Below are positions 1 through 8,453 of a stretch of DNA of 41,204 nt, piece by piece. The translations under genes and the position numbers were made by a program. The notes below the pieces were generated by a model. The model did no database searches, was not told where the DNA came from, and saw only the letters and a program-made list of their open reading frames with translations. This DNA is from Rhodococcus sp. (in: high G+C Gram-positive bacteria) (GTDB lineage: Bacteria > Actinomycetota > Actinomycetes > Mycobacteriales > Mycobacteriaceae), in contig SEEV01000017.1 in the NCBI GenBank assembly GCA_004211695.1, positions 1-41,204 of the forward strand, in the 5' to 3' direction. Every line of letters starts with the position of its first letter. The first letter of the stretch is position 1.

Positions 1-5
1 GTCGT

Positions 6-1370
6 TCAGGCGGGGGTGCATTCGCTCGCCTTGGTGGTGTGGTGGAGTTTTGTCCGGCGGGGCCGCCAGTACAGGGCCGCGATGATGACGATGGCCAGCA
101 GGCTCGCCGCGATCATGACGAGCATCGGGGCGGCGTTGTTGCCGTCGGTGGCGTCCTTGATCCAGCCGAATGCGTAGGGGCTGGCGAAGCCGGCGGCGTT
201 GCCGAGCGAGTTGATCAGTGCGATACCGCTCGCGGCGGCCGCGCCGGAGAGGTATGCGGTGGGAAGGGACCAGAACAGGGGTTTCGCTGTTTGCGCGGCC
301 ATGGTGGCCACGGTGACCGTGACCATCGCGATCAGCGGCAGGTCGAGGCTGACGGCGGTGACGATGAACGCGAGGCCGGCGACGACGAGGGTGACGACGA
401 CAGGCACCGGGGAGCCTTCGGAGCGAATCCTTCGTCCGACGATGTACATCGCGAGGGCGGCGAAGGCGAAGGGAATCGCCGAGAGCAGGCCGAGGTGCAG
501 TCCGCTCATCGCGCCGCCGACATCGGCGACGATGGTGGGCAACCAGTAGGTCAGCGGGTAGGCCCCGGACAGGATCAGGAAGTACACCAGTGCCAGGCCG
601 AGGACCCGCTTGTCCTTGAACATCGCACCGTGCCCCTGGGGTGCGCCGGCGCTGCGCTCGAGTTCCTCGGCGGCGAGGGTGCGCATCAGCGAGGTGCGTT
701 CTGCGGGGGTGAGCCATTTCGCCTTGTCCGGGGAATCGACCACGACCAGGTAGAAGATGCCACCGATGAGGATTGCGGGGAGCCCCCCGAGGAGGAAGAG
801 CCAGCGCCAGCCGTCGATGCCCAGCACCCCGTCGAAGGTGTCGAGGATGAAGCCGTTGACCGGTCCGCCGAGCACGCTGGCGATCGGAATCGACATCATG
901 AGGGTGGCGATCGCTTTGGTGCGTTGTTTGTTCGGAAACCACTGAGTGAGGTAGAGGATCACGCCGGGAAAGAAGCCGGCCTCGGCGACACCGAGTAGGA
1001 ACCGCAGGGCGTAGATCCAGTTCGGTCCCGGTGCGAAGGCCATCGCGGCGGCGACGAGACCCCAGGTGACCATGATGCGGGTGAGCCAGAACCGCGCCCC
1101 GTATCGGCGCATCATGATCGAGCTGGGAACCTCGAACAGGATGTACCCCAGAAAGAAGATACCGGCGGCGAAACCATAGGCGGTCGCGCTCATTCCGAAG
1201 GATTCTTCGAGGCCGAACTTGGCGAAGCTGATGTTGATGCGGTCGAGGTAACTGATGAAGTATCCGAGGACCAGGATCGGCATGACCCTCCGGGTGATTT
1301 TGCGCAATGCGGAGGTATGGACCGGATCGACCGGATCAGTGGCGGACTGGGCACCGATGGACTTGTTCAT
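6..1370 (-). CDS. MFS transporter, anion:cation symporter (ACS) type
   Basis: This is a 454-residue polytopic inner-membrane permease with about 12 hydrophobic segments. The motif YLDRINIS near residues 41-48 and FEVPSSIMMRRYGAR after the second helix are typical of the ACS branch of MFS, which imports organic acids such as tartrate, hexuronates, galactonate or hydroxyphenylacetate. A strong Shine-Dalgarno (AAGGAGG) precedes the ATG at 1370, so this start is secure. The stop lies at the window edge, so anything downstream is unseen. The gene is divergent from a LysR regulator across about 217 bases and lies near an enolase-superfamily enzyme. That is the usual set-up for uptake and dehydration of a sugar acid. 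The substrate is inferred from context only. Confidence 0.88.
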   Translation of the reverse strand: MNKSIGAQSATDPVDPVHTSALRKITRRVMPILVLGYFISYLDRINISFAKFGLEESFGMSATAYGFAAGIFFLGYILFEVPSSIMMRRYGARFWLTRIMVTWGLVAAAMAFAPGPNWIYALRFLLGVAEAGFFPGVILYLTQWFPNKQRTKAIATLMMSIPIASVLGGPVNGFILDTFDGVLGIDGWRWLFLLGGLPAILIGGIFYLVVVDSPDKAKWLTPAERTSLMRTLAAEELERSAGAPQGHGAMFKDKRVLGLALVYFLILSGAYPLTYWLPTIVADVGGAMSGLHLGLLSAIPFAFAALAMYIVGRRIRSEGSPVPVVVTLVVAGLAFIVTAVSLDLPLIAMVTVTVATMAAQTAKPLFWSLPTAYLSGAAAASGIALINSLGNAAGFASPYAFGWIKDATDGNNAAPMLVMIAASLLAIVIIAALYWRPRRTKLHHTTKASECTPA

Positions 1371-1551
1371 CGCGATGCCTCCTTGTTCGGCTGGGCGGGG
1401 AAGGGGGACGGGATGGTGCGTGGTCGCGGAGACGACGAATGTTGTTTTCTGCCGACGCGGTGTGCTGCGAGATACCCGATCGGTGGTGCCGGCGCTGTCG
1501 GTGTGACCGCGGCACGCCCCGACCGGTGCGTATGGGCTGTCTCGATACTTT

Positions 1552-1562
1552 TAAGAATCTTA
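1552..1562. promoter_or_regulatory. LysR-type box in the divergent MFS/LysR intergenic region
   Basis: TAAGAATCTTA is a perfect inverted repeat (arms TAAGA/TCTTA) of the T-N9-A sort bound by LysR regulators. It lies about 25 bases before the LysR start, where autoregulation and control of the divergent permease would be expected. A TAATAC hexamer follows at about 1573, close to the regulator's ATG, so that mRNA could be leaderless. Binding is inferred. Confidence 0.4.
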
Positions 1563-1587
1563 TTGCGGCGTGTAATACTCGACCTCG

Positions 1588-2508
1588 ATGATGGAGTTGA
1601 GGTGGCTGGAATCGTTCGTCGCTGTGGTCGACCAGGGCGGCTTCCTGCAGGCGGGCGCTCACCTGGGACTGTCGCAGCCGACGGTCAGTGGGCATGTCAA
1701 GGACCTCGAGAAAGCGCTGGGTCTGGTGCTGGTGGATCGGCGGAGCCGTCCCGTCCAGCTGACCCCCGCCGGAGAGAAATTTGTCCGGCACGCCCGCCTC
1801 ATCCTGGCCGAGGTCGATGCCAGCTTGGCCGACATCGGGCGATACTCGAAACCGAACACCCGGGGTGTGGTCACCATCGGTACCTATCCCAGCGCATCGG
1901 CCGGCTACCTTCCGTACGTTCTTCGGCTCACCCGGGAGAGATACCCCGAAATCGAGATCGTGCTCGAGGAGATGGCCGGCGGCGAGATGGAACGGGCGGC
2001 CGAGTCCGGACGATTCGATATTTTCCTGCGTCAGTCCGAGCCGCCGCTCTCTCGCCAGCGGTTCGGTCAGGAATTGTTGTGGCGCGAGGCCTTTCTCGTC
2101 GTCGTACCTCCAGATCACCCGTGGGCCACCGAAGCGCATCAGCGTCTCGATCCCCAGCAGTTGTTGCGCACCCGAATGATCATGACCGGCCGCTTTCAGC
2201 CGGAAAGCCTTCTGGGCCATCCGCTGTGGCGGGACCTGGGTGGCTATCCCGAGGTGGAGCATCGGGTGCAGCATCCGCAATCGTTGCTGGCGCTCGTCGA
2301 AGCCGGTGCCGGCATCGGCCTGACGACCGAGTTGCCGGTGGCAGTCTCGCGCAAACACGATGTCGTGGTGCGCCGGATCGATCACCTGTCGGCCGTGCGC
2401 GAGGTCTTCGTCAACTGGTCGCTGGCACGACCGCTGACCGACCAAGCCAAGACGATGGTCGAGCTGATGATGGCCCATCCCACCCCTCCGCCGATGCGTC
2501 ATGATTGA
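1588..2508 (+). CDS. LysR family transcriptional regulator
   Basis: This is a 306-residue regulator of normal LTTR length. The N-terminal winged helix-turn-helix covers about residues 4-62, with the recognition stretch around LGLSQPTVSGHVKDLEKALG. The rest is a periplasmic-binding-protein-like effector domain. The start has two adjacent ATGs (MMELRWLESF) and a poor ribosome site. The gene is divergent from the ACS permease and faces the convergent enolase-superfamily gene. It most likely activates the sugar-acid locus in response to its substrate or a pathway intermediate. The effector cannot be deduced. Confidence 0.9.
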   Translation: MMELRWLESFVAVVDQGGFLQAGAHLGLSQPTVSGHVKDLEKALGLVLVDRRSRPVQLTPAGEKFVRHARLILAEVDASLADIGRYSKPNTRGVVTIGTYPSASAGYLPYVLRLTRERYPEIEIVLEEMAGGEMERAAESGRFDIFLRQSEPPLSRQRFGQELLWREAFLVVVPPDHPWATEAHQRLDPQQLLRTRMIMTGRFQPESLLGHPLWRDLGGYPEVEHRVQHPQSLLALVEAGAGIGLTTELPVAVSRKHDVVVRRIDHLSAVREVFVNWSLARPLTDQAKTMVELMMAHPTPPPMRHD

Positions 2509-2574
2509 TCCTCTCGCGCTCGACACATCGGTGGAGGGCCGGAATGAGACAGCCGCGACGACCGCGCCGACCGG

Positions 2575-3717
2575 CTAGTTCGCCTGCTTGGTGTAGAAGG
2601 CGATCGCGTCTTCGTCGAACTCGATTCCGATGCCCGGCCGCTCACTGAGGAACACCTGGTTGTCGGCGTATGGCAGACGGGTCTCCTCGGTGAGCAGGTT
2701 CTCGAAGTTGTAGATGTCCTTCTCGAGGAGGAAGTGTTCGACGACCAGGGTGTTGGTCGAGGCGGCCGCGAGCTGGGCGTGCACGTTGGCGTGCCAGTGC
2801 GGAGCGACAGGCAGATCGAAGGTCTCCGCGGCATGGGCCACCTTCAGGTACTCGGTGATGCCGCCGAGCACACCCACGTCCAGCTGCAAGATGTCCGCCG
2901 CACGCTGTTCGATGATCTGGCGGAAATCCCAACGGGTCTGGTGTATTTCGCCGGTGGCGACCGGGGTGTCGACCCGCCGCACCAGGTCGGCGTGGCCGGC
3001 GAAGTTGTCCGGGGACAGGGCCTCCTCGTACCACCAGATCTGGTGGTCGCCTGCTGCTCGCTCGAAGGCGCGGATCGCGGTCAGCGCCTCGGGGACGTTC
3101 CGGTAGGCATTGTTGGCGTCGATCGCCAACCGGCCGCTGTCGCCGATGACCTCGAACGCCGCGCCGATCCGGGCTGCGTCCTCGGCCACCGAGAGCCCGC
3201 CCACCTTGATCTTGTGGTCGGTGAAGCCGTGCTCTCGGTTGAGCTCGATCTCCCGGTTCACCGAACCCACCGGGTCGCTGTCGCCCTGCTGGTAGTAGCC
3301 ACCGGAGGCATACGCGGGGAGCGGCCGGTGAACGTCGCCGCCGAGGTAGGACGCCAGCGGCAGCTTGGCTTCCTTCGCCTTGGCATCCCACAACGCCACG
3401 TCGACCGCGGACAGGGCGCGGATCAGCAGGCCCCGGCGGCCGGCCAGCAAGCCTTCCTGGTAGACACGCGACCACAGGCGGGAAATGTCGTGGGCATCCT
3501 CACCGACAATCAACGGGGCGATGATGTCCTCGACGCTCTTGACGAGCGTGTCACCGCCGAGAGTGCCGGAATAGGCATACCCCAGACCCTCGATACCGCT
3601 GTCGGTCCGGATCGTGATGAGCAGGTAGTTGCGGGCGACGATATCGCGGGTGGCGATACGAGTGGGAGTCGCCAGGGGCACCGCCACATTACGAGCCAGC
3701 ACCGATGTGATCTTCAT
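2575..3717 (-). CDS. Mandelate racemase/muconate lactonizing-type enolase superfamily enzyme
   Basis: This 380-residue protein has an N-terminal capping domain and a C-terminal modified TIM barrel. Visible catalytic features are a KIK motif at about 169-171 and metal ligands at D200 (AIDANNAY), E231/E232 (WWYEEAL) and E257 (TGEIHQ). D280 (LQLDVGV), H307 (APHWHANVH) and a late E327 are also present. This mix of Lys and His general bases is typical of acid-sugar dehydratases and racemases. The members abstract the proton alpha to a carboxylate, using magnesium. The longer reading frame from 3861 is rejected because GAGGAG sits just before the ATG at 3717. Co-localisation with an ACS permease and LysR gene supports a role in sugar-acid catabolism. 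Exact substrate specificity is not assignable. Confidence 0.86.
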   Translation of the reverse strand: MKITSVLARNVAVPLATPTRIATRDIVARNYLLITIRTDSGIEGLGYAYSGTLGGDTLVKSVEDIIAPLIVGEDAHDISRLWSRVYQEGLLAGRRGLLIRALSAVDVALWDAKAKEAKLPLASYLGGDVHRPLPAYASGGYYQQGDSDPVGSVNREIELNREHGFTDHKIKVGGLSVAEDAARIGAAFEVIGDSGRLAIDANNAYRNVPEALTAIRAFERAAGDHQIWWYEEALSPDNFAGHADLVRRVDTPVATGEIHQTRWDFRQIIEQRAADILQLDVGVLGGITEYLKVAHAAETFDLPVAPHWHANVHAQLAAASTNTLVVEHFLLEKDIYNFENLLTEETRLPYADNQVFLSERPGIGIEFDEDAIAFYTKQAN

Positions 3718-4823
3718 GTAGATAACTCCTCTTCGAAGCCTGATATGTGGATGCAAGAAGGGCGGGACGGCACGCTCACCTGAGCAGATACCGCATCCAC
3801 AGGGCTGCGACACGCGATGCCACATCACAGGAATGCGACGCGGTCGCGGCCGACTGTCCACCCCGCGCTGGTGGCGCTGTGGGTGACAGATCGGCCGGCC
3901 AAGGACCGTTCCGAGCTAACAGATCGGCCCTCGCCTCACCTTGCGATAACAAGTGTGACAGCGCGCACAGCTATGACACAAGACAATAGTTTCGATGATC
4001 AATATCATGAATCTCGATAGTCTGTCCCCTCCGCTTGCCCTCCCCATGCCTGGCACCGGCAATTCTCAGGTGCAGCATCATCCCCTGGGCATGGACCATT
4101 GCCGCTGTTCGGGCCGGATATCCGTGCAGTCCGTGGCAGCTCGTGCATGGGCCGGGCATAAGAGAGCGGGTGTGACCGTCCATCCAGCCGCGGTGAGCCA
4201 TCGTTGAACCGGATCAGTCAGGTTGCCGTTCTTCGCTTGCTCGGCGCCGCCTGTGGTGACGGTCCCAACCTTACCGGCCCGTCCACCGCGCCCATGAAAA
4301 TCGGTTCGCTCCCGATTTGAACGGGCCACCCAGGCAAGACCGCGGCGCGAACGCGGTGGCATTCTCCGGTGGCTGACTGACGCCGGCTGGGACACCGCGC
4401 CCGCACTGCGGTGTCCCGACCACTCATCCAAGCAGGACAATCCCTCGATGTGGCCCAGAGAGTGCCAATTTCGGCCCAGCACAACCGACACCGACACCGG
4501 CAGCGCCAAAGGACGCCGCTCGGTGGTTGACCGTCCCACTGGCGCGTTCGGCCGGCTCCGCGCCGCACGGCCCGGCGAGTACGTGGTGCTCACACCACCC
4601 CGCTGGAATGTGTTCGCGATGGAGCCGATCACGATGCGCTGGGTCGGGGTAGAACTGACGGTGGCGAGGGGGACCTATTCACCCGATCGTGAGCATCGAC
4701 GGCGAGGACGCGGTGATCGAATCGGTGCGCGACGACGTCCCCGGTCGCCATGTGGGCGATCTGGGCATTTCGCCGTCTACAACGCCAGGTGCAAGCAGGC
4801 CTCAGGGTTGGTCGGCCAACTTT
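3718..4823. other. 1.1-kb intergenic stretch without a convincing gene
   Basis: No reading frame here looks convincingly coding. The longest + frame (4448-4876) is arginine-rich and overlaps the end of the kinase-LuxR gene. A fragment around 4690-4780 (VSIDGEDAVIESVRDD in another frame) has protein-like composition and may be a degraded gene, but I do not recognise it. Around 3945-4020 the DNA is AT-richer and holds a short inverted repeat, ATGAT-CA-ATATCAT-like. This could be promoter or operator DNA for a lost gene. Confidence 0.5.
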
Positions 4824-7800
4824 CTAGTCGTGTGTCTGTTCCACAACCCAGGCCGCGACCTGCGTGCGGGAAGTGAAGCCTAGTTTGGCCAGGATGTGCT
4901 CCACGTGTCCTTGTGCGGTGCGGGGTGAGATCACCAGGCGGTCGGCGATGGCCTGGTTGGTCAGGCCATCGGCGATCAGGCTGGCGACCTGACGTTCCCG
5001 TTTGGTCAGCCTTGTCGACGCATCGGTTTTGGTCGTGGAGGTGGCGGGCTGTTTCTCGTGGAGGGCGTAAGCAATTGCTGCGTCGAAGCCGAGCTGTTCA
5101 CCGTTGCGATGTGCCGCAGCGAATGCTTTGTCGCCCAGTCTTTCCCGGGACTTTCGGTCACATTCCTCATGATAAGCAATGAGATTAGAATGGATGACCG
5201 GGGAGCTTCCCAGCGGCCGCGCCAGCCCGTTCGCGGCACCCATCAGAACCGCGGCCCGAAGTGCATCGCGCTGTGCAAGGCTGATCCAGGCGAGTGCCTC
5301 GATGCAGGCTGCGGCGACCCGGGGGCCGTGCACGCGCCGAGTCAGTTGGAGTGATTGTTCGAGAAGCTCCACCGAACGACGTGCATCACCTTGCTGCCAC
5401 ACGGCAACTCCCAATGCCCACAGCGAATGCGATCGATACATCTTCTCCCCGTACGTTTCCGTGATCGCGAGAACACGCTCATGGCATTCGATCGCCTGCT
5501 CCGTCATGCCGCTCTGCCCGTAGGCCGTTCCCAACGGGTACAAGACGCCTACCTCGAGTGTTCGATCTCCGCGCTCCCTGAACTCCGCGAGTGCGGTTTC
5601 GAGGTGAGAGCGCGCGCGTACGAGATCGCCGCTGAAGAGGGCCAGCATGCCGTCGGCGAAGACGACGAAGGCACGCATCATAGGGTCGCTGGTCTGCGCG
5701 GTGAGGGAGCGCGTCTCCTCGATGATCGTTGTTCGGGCGTGAAAGTCGCCCTGTACGTTGGCCATCACGCTTGCGCAGTAGAGTGCCTTGACCCACTCTA
5801 CGGTGGGTGGGCCGCTCTGGCGGGCGAGCAGTTGGTCGAGCCAGCGCCGCCCCTCGTTGTAGAGGCTCTGGGAGCTCCAGAACAGGAACAGTGCGGCGGC
5901 GGTGCGTAGTCCTGCGACGGGATCGTCTTCAATGCTGAATTCGAGGGCCGTCCGCAGGTTCGGTTGTTCGCGCTTCAGGCGGGCGATCCAATCGAGCTGG
6001 TGTGCGCTGATCCACTCGGATTCGGCGTCGAGCGCCAATGCCTCGTACCAGCGCAGGTGTCGGCGACGCATGGAGATGTCGTCGCCGGTCTGCTCGAGTT
6101 TTTCGTAGCCGTATTCTCGGAGGGTTTCGAGCATCCGGAACCGCACTACCGACCCGGATTCCTCCCGGATCAGGATCGACTTCTCGACCAAGGAGGTCAG
6201 CGTGTCGAGCAGCTCATCCGGTGCCAGGCCCGCGCCGCAGACCTGCTCCGCCGCATCGAGTTCGAAGCTCCCCGCGAAGACCGCCAGCCGTCCCCACACC
6301 AGTTGTTCTCCGGCGGTGCATAACTCGAAGCTCCAGTCGATGCACAACCGCAGCGTCTGTTGCCGCGTCGGCGCACCACGGTTGCCGCGGGTCAGCAGGG
6401 TGTAGCGGTCGGTCAGCCGCTCGAGGATCTGATCGGGTGACATCGCCCGCAACCGGGCCGCCGCCAGTTCGATCGGCAGCGGCAACCCGTCGAGCCGGTG
6501 ACAGATCCCCGCCACGGTCGCCGCGTTCTCCTCGGTGATAACGAATCCGGGGACGGCGGCAGCGGCGCGTTCGGCGAACAACGACACCGCATCGTATTTC
6601 GGCAACCCTCGGAGCGACGGTGTCCGCTCGGGATCGGGGACTTCTAGCGGCGGGACCCGCAGCACCGCCTCCCCACCGATACCGAGCGGTTCACGGCTGG
6701 TGGCCAGAATCCGCAGCCCCGGGCATACCCGCAACAGCGTCTCGGCGAGTTCCGCGATCGCGTCCACCAGGTGTTCACAGTTGTCGAGGACCACCAGCAG
6801 TTCCCGCGGCACGAGGAACTCGACCAGCACGTCCCGCGCTGGCCTCGCCGAGTGGTTTCGCAATCCCAGTGCGCCGGCGATGGCGTCGACGAGCGACGAC
6901 TCCTCGCGCAGTTCACCCAGCTCGACGAGGCGCACACCGTCGTCATAGTCGCGTTGCACAGCGGACGCGACTCGCAAGGCCAGCCGCGTCTTGCCCACAC
7001 CCCCGATCCCGGTCAACGTCACCAACCGGGACCCGCCCAACAGATTCCTCGCCTCGGTCAGCTCGTGCCGGCGGCCGACGAAACTGGTCATCTCCAGCGG
7101 AAGACTGCCCGTCGTGCCGAGCGTGGAGGGCACCGGCGATCCTCGTTCGCCGCGCGACGTCGGCGAAACGTCGTTCCCCTGCGCGCCCGATTCGGCGCGC
7201 AAAGCCATCTCGTCGACCGGGAAGCCATGGTCGAGTTGGAGCCGTCGCAGTTCCTCCCCGAAAGCGGCAGCCGTAGCCGGGCGCTGACCGGGGGTCCGGG
7301 ACATCGCCCGGGCGATCAGGTCCGCCACGTCGTCGGGGATGCCGTGCTCGCGCAGGTCGGGCACCGGTTGCGTGGTGATCCGCAGGAACTGCGCCACCAC
7401 CTGCTCACCACTGCGACGCTCGAACGCCGCATGCCCGGTCAGCGCACTGAACAGGACGGCACCGAGCCCGTACACATCGGCCGCCGGGCTCGGTGAATCA
7501 CCCGCGAGCACCTCCGGCGCCGTGTAGGCCGGCGACCCGGTGACGGCGCCGGTGGCCGTCTCGAAACCGCCGCTGATATGCGCGATACCGAAGTCGGCCA
7601 ACTCCGGCTCCCCGTAGTCGGTGAGCAGAATGTTCGCCGGTTTGACGTCCCGGTGCAGGATCCCGAGCCGGTGCGCCGACTCCACCGCACCGGCCATCTT
7701 CACCCCCAGCCGCAACGCCTGAGCCAACGGCAGCGGACCGTCGCGGCGGATCCGTGCGTCCAGCGAATCCTGCGGGTGATACGGCATCACAATGAAGGGA

Positions 7801-8093
7801 CGGCCGCTGTCGGTGGCACCGACCTGCAAAATGTTGACGATGTTCGGGTGCCCGGTCAGCCGGCCCATCGCCCGCTGTTCCCGGAAGAAGCGGGCCTGGT
7901 TCTCCTCGTCGAGTTCCACGGTAAGTACCTTCACCGCCACCGTCCGCTCCAGGTCCTCCTGCGTGCAGCGGTACACGACGCCGAAACCGCCGCGGCCGAT
8001 CTCCTCAACAGGGTCGAACCCTGTCCCGGTCAACTCGGCTGCGACCGCGGGAGTCGGGTACCTCTGAGTGTCGAGCGGATCATCTTCACCCAT
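4824..8093 (-). CDS. Ser/Thr protein kinase - NB-ARC ATPase - LuxR hybrid regulator (PknK-like architecture)
   Basis: This 1089-residue cytoplasmic signalling protein joins several modules. Residues about 27-285 form a Hanks-type Ser/Thr kinase: the glycine loop is GRGGFG at 33-38, the lysine K55, the catalytic loop HRDVKPAN with D149, DFG at 167-169 and APE at 192-194. Around 361-370 is a Walker A (GIGGVGKT) and at 432-438 a Walker B-like LLVVLDN, followed by SREPLGIGGE-type NB-ARC/STAND sequence. About 600 residues of helical repeat-like sequence follow. The C terminus, from LTKRERQVASLIADGL, is a complete LuxR/GerE helix-turn-helix. The plan resembles mycobacterial PknK and actinobacterial kinase-fused MalT/LuxR regulators. 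It probably couples phosphorylation and ATP-dependent switching to promoter binding. It lacks a transmembrane segment, so the signal is likely intracellular. Target genes are unknown; the neighbouring exporter is a candidate. Confidence 0.93.
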   Translation of the reverse strand: MGEDDPLDTQRYPTPAVAAELTGTGFDPVEEIGRGGFGVVYRCTQEDLERTVAVKVLTVELDEENQARFFREQRAMGRLTGHPNIVNILQVGATDSGRPFIVMPYHPQDSLDARIRRDGPLPLAQALRLGVKMAGAVESAHRLGILHRDVKPANILLTDYGEPELADFGIAHISGGFETATGAVTGSPAYTAPEVLAGDSPSPAADVYGLGAVLFSALTGHAAFERRSGEQVVAQFLRITTQPVPDLREHGIPDDVADLIARAMSRTPGQRPATAAAFGEELRRLQLDHGFPVDEMALRAESGAQGNDVSPTSRGERGSPVPSTLGTTGSLPLEMTSFVGRRHELTEARNLLGGSRLVTLTGIGGVGKTRLALRVASAVQRDYDDGVRLVELGELREESSLVDAIAGALGLRNHSARPARDVLVEFLVPRELLVVLDNCEHLVDAIAELAETLLRVCPGLRILATSREPLGIGGEAVLRVPPLEVPDPERTPSLRGLPKYDAVSLFAERAAAAVPGFVITEENAATVAGICHRLDGLPLPIELAAARLRAMSPDQILERLTDRYTLLTRGNRGAPTRQQTLRLCIDWSFELCTAGEQLVWGRLAVFAGSFELDAAEQVCGAGLAPDELLDTLTSLVEKSILIREESGSVVRFRMLETLREYGYEKLEQTGDDISMRRRHLRWYEALALDAESEWISAHQLDWIARLKREQPNLRTALEFSIEDDPVAGLRTAAALFLFWSSQSLYNEGRRWLDQLLARQSGPPTVEWVKALYCASVMANVQGDFHARTTIIEETRSLTAQTSDPMMRAFVVFADGMLALFSGDLVRARSHLETALAEFRERGDRTLEVGVLYPLGTAYGQSGMTEQAIECHERVLAITETYGEKMYRSHSLWALGVAVWQQGDARRSVELLEQSLQLTRRVHGPRVAAACIEALAWISLAQRDALRAAVLMGAANGLARPLGSSPVIHSNLIAYHEECDRKSRERLGDKAFAAAHRNGEQLGFDAAIAYALHEKQPATSTTKTDASTRLTKRERQVASLIADGLTNQAIADRLVISPRTAQGHVEHILAKLGFTSRTQVAAWVVEQTHD

Positions 8094-8453
8094 CGGACGG
8101 TCTACTCACCCCGTCGGCAATGGTTCTCACGCGCTGGTCCCGACGGCGCGGCCAGCGCAAAAAGCCCGTGCACCCACCTCTCGAAGGCGTGCCCTCAAGG
8201 ATATCGCCGCGAGGGGTTGTGACGGCTACGTCAGCGGCGATACCCCTGGTCTCGAACTGTTCCTCGCCCTGGTCTGTGAGTTGATTGCCGTCGAACAACT
8301 TCCGTCAGCAGGGCGGACGGCAGGCCGAACATGCTTCTTACTTCTCTGACAGTGGCCGGTAAACCGCTCCAAGTCCACGCCTGAGGGAAACAAATGAACG
8401 GCATCAAGCAAAGCTCTGCTCAGTGCTTCGGCTCGCATGTGACAGTTCCCGGC
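8094..8453. other. 360-base gap between two minus-strand genes
   Basis: No reading frame here resembles a protein. It presumably holds the promoter of the kinase-LuxR gene and the 3' region of the exporter gene. I saw no clear terminator hairpin with a T tract. Confidence 0.5.

Noticed and set aside
39-998. Long + strand frame opposite the ACS permease
   Set aside because: Its Gly/Asp/Glu/His-rich composition is the usual antisense image of a high-GC membrane protein gene.
1336-2526. 396-residue minus-strand reading frame over the LysR gene
   Set aside because: It is antisense to a clear LysR gene and has no family motif or ribosome site.
4078-4632. 184-residue minus-strand frame in the 3.7-4.8 kb gap
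   Set aside because: No domain, poor start and low-complexity Arg/Ser/Gly sequence; kept only as unexplained intergenic DNA.
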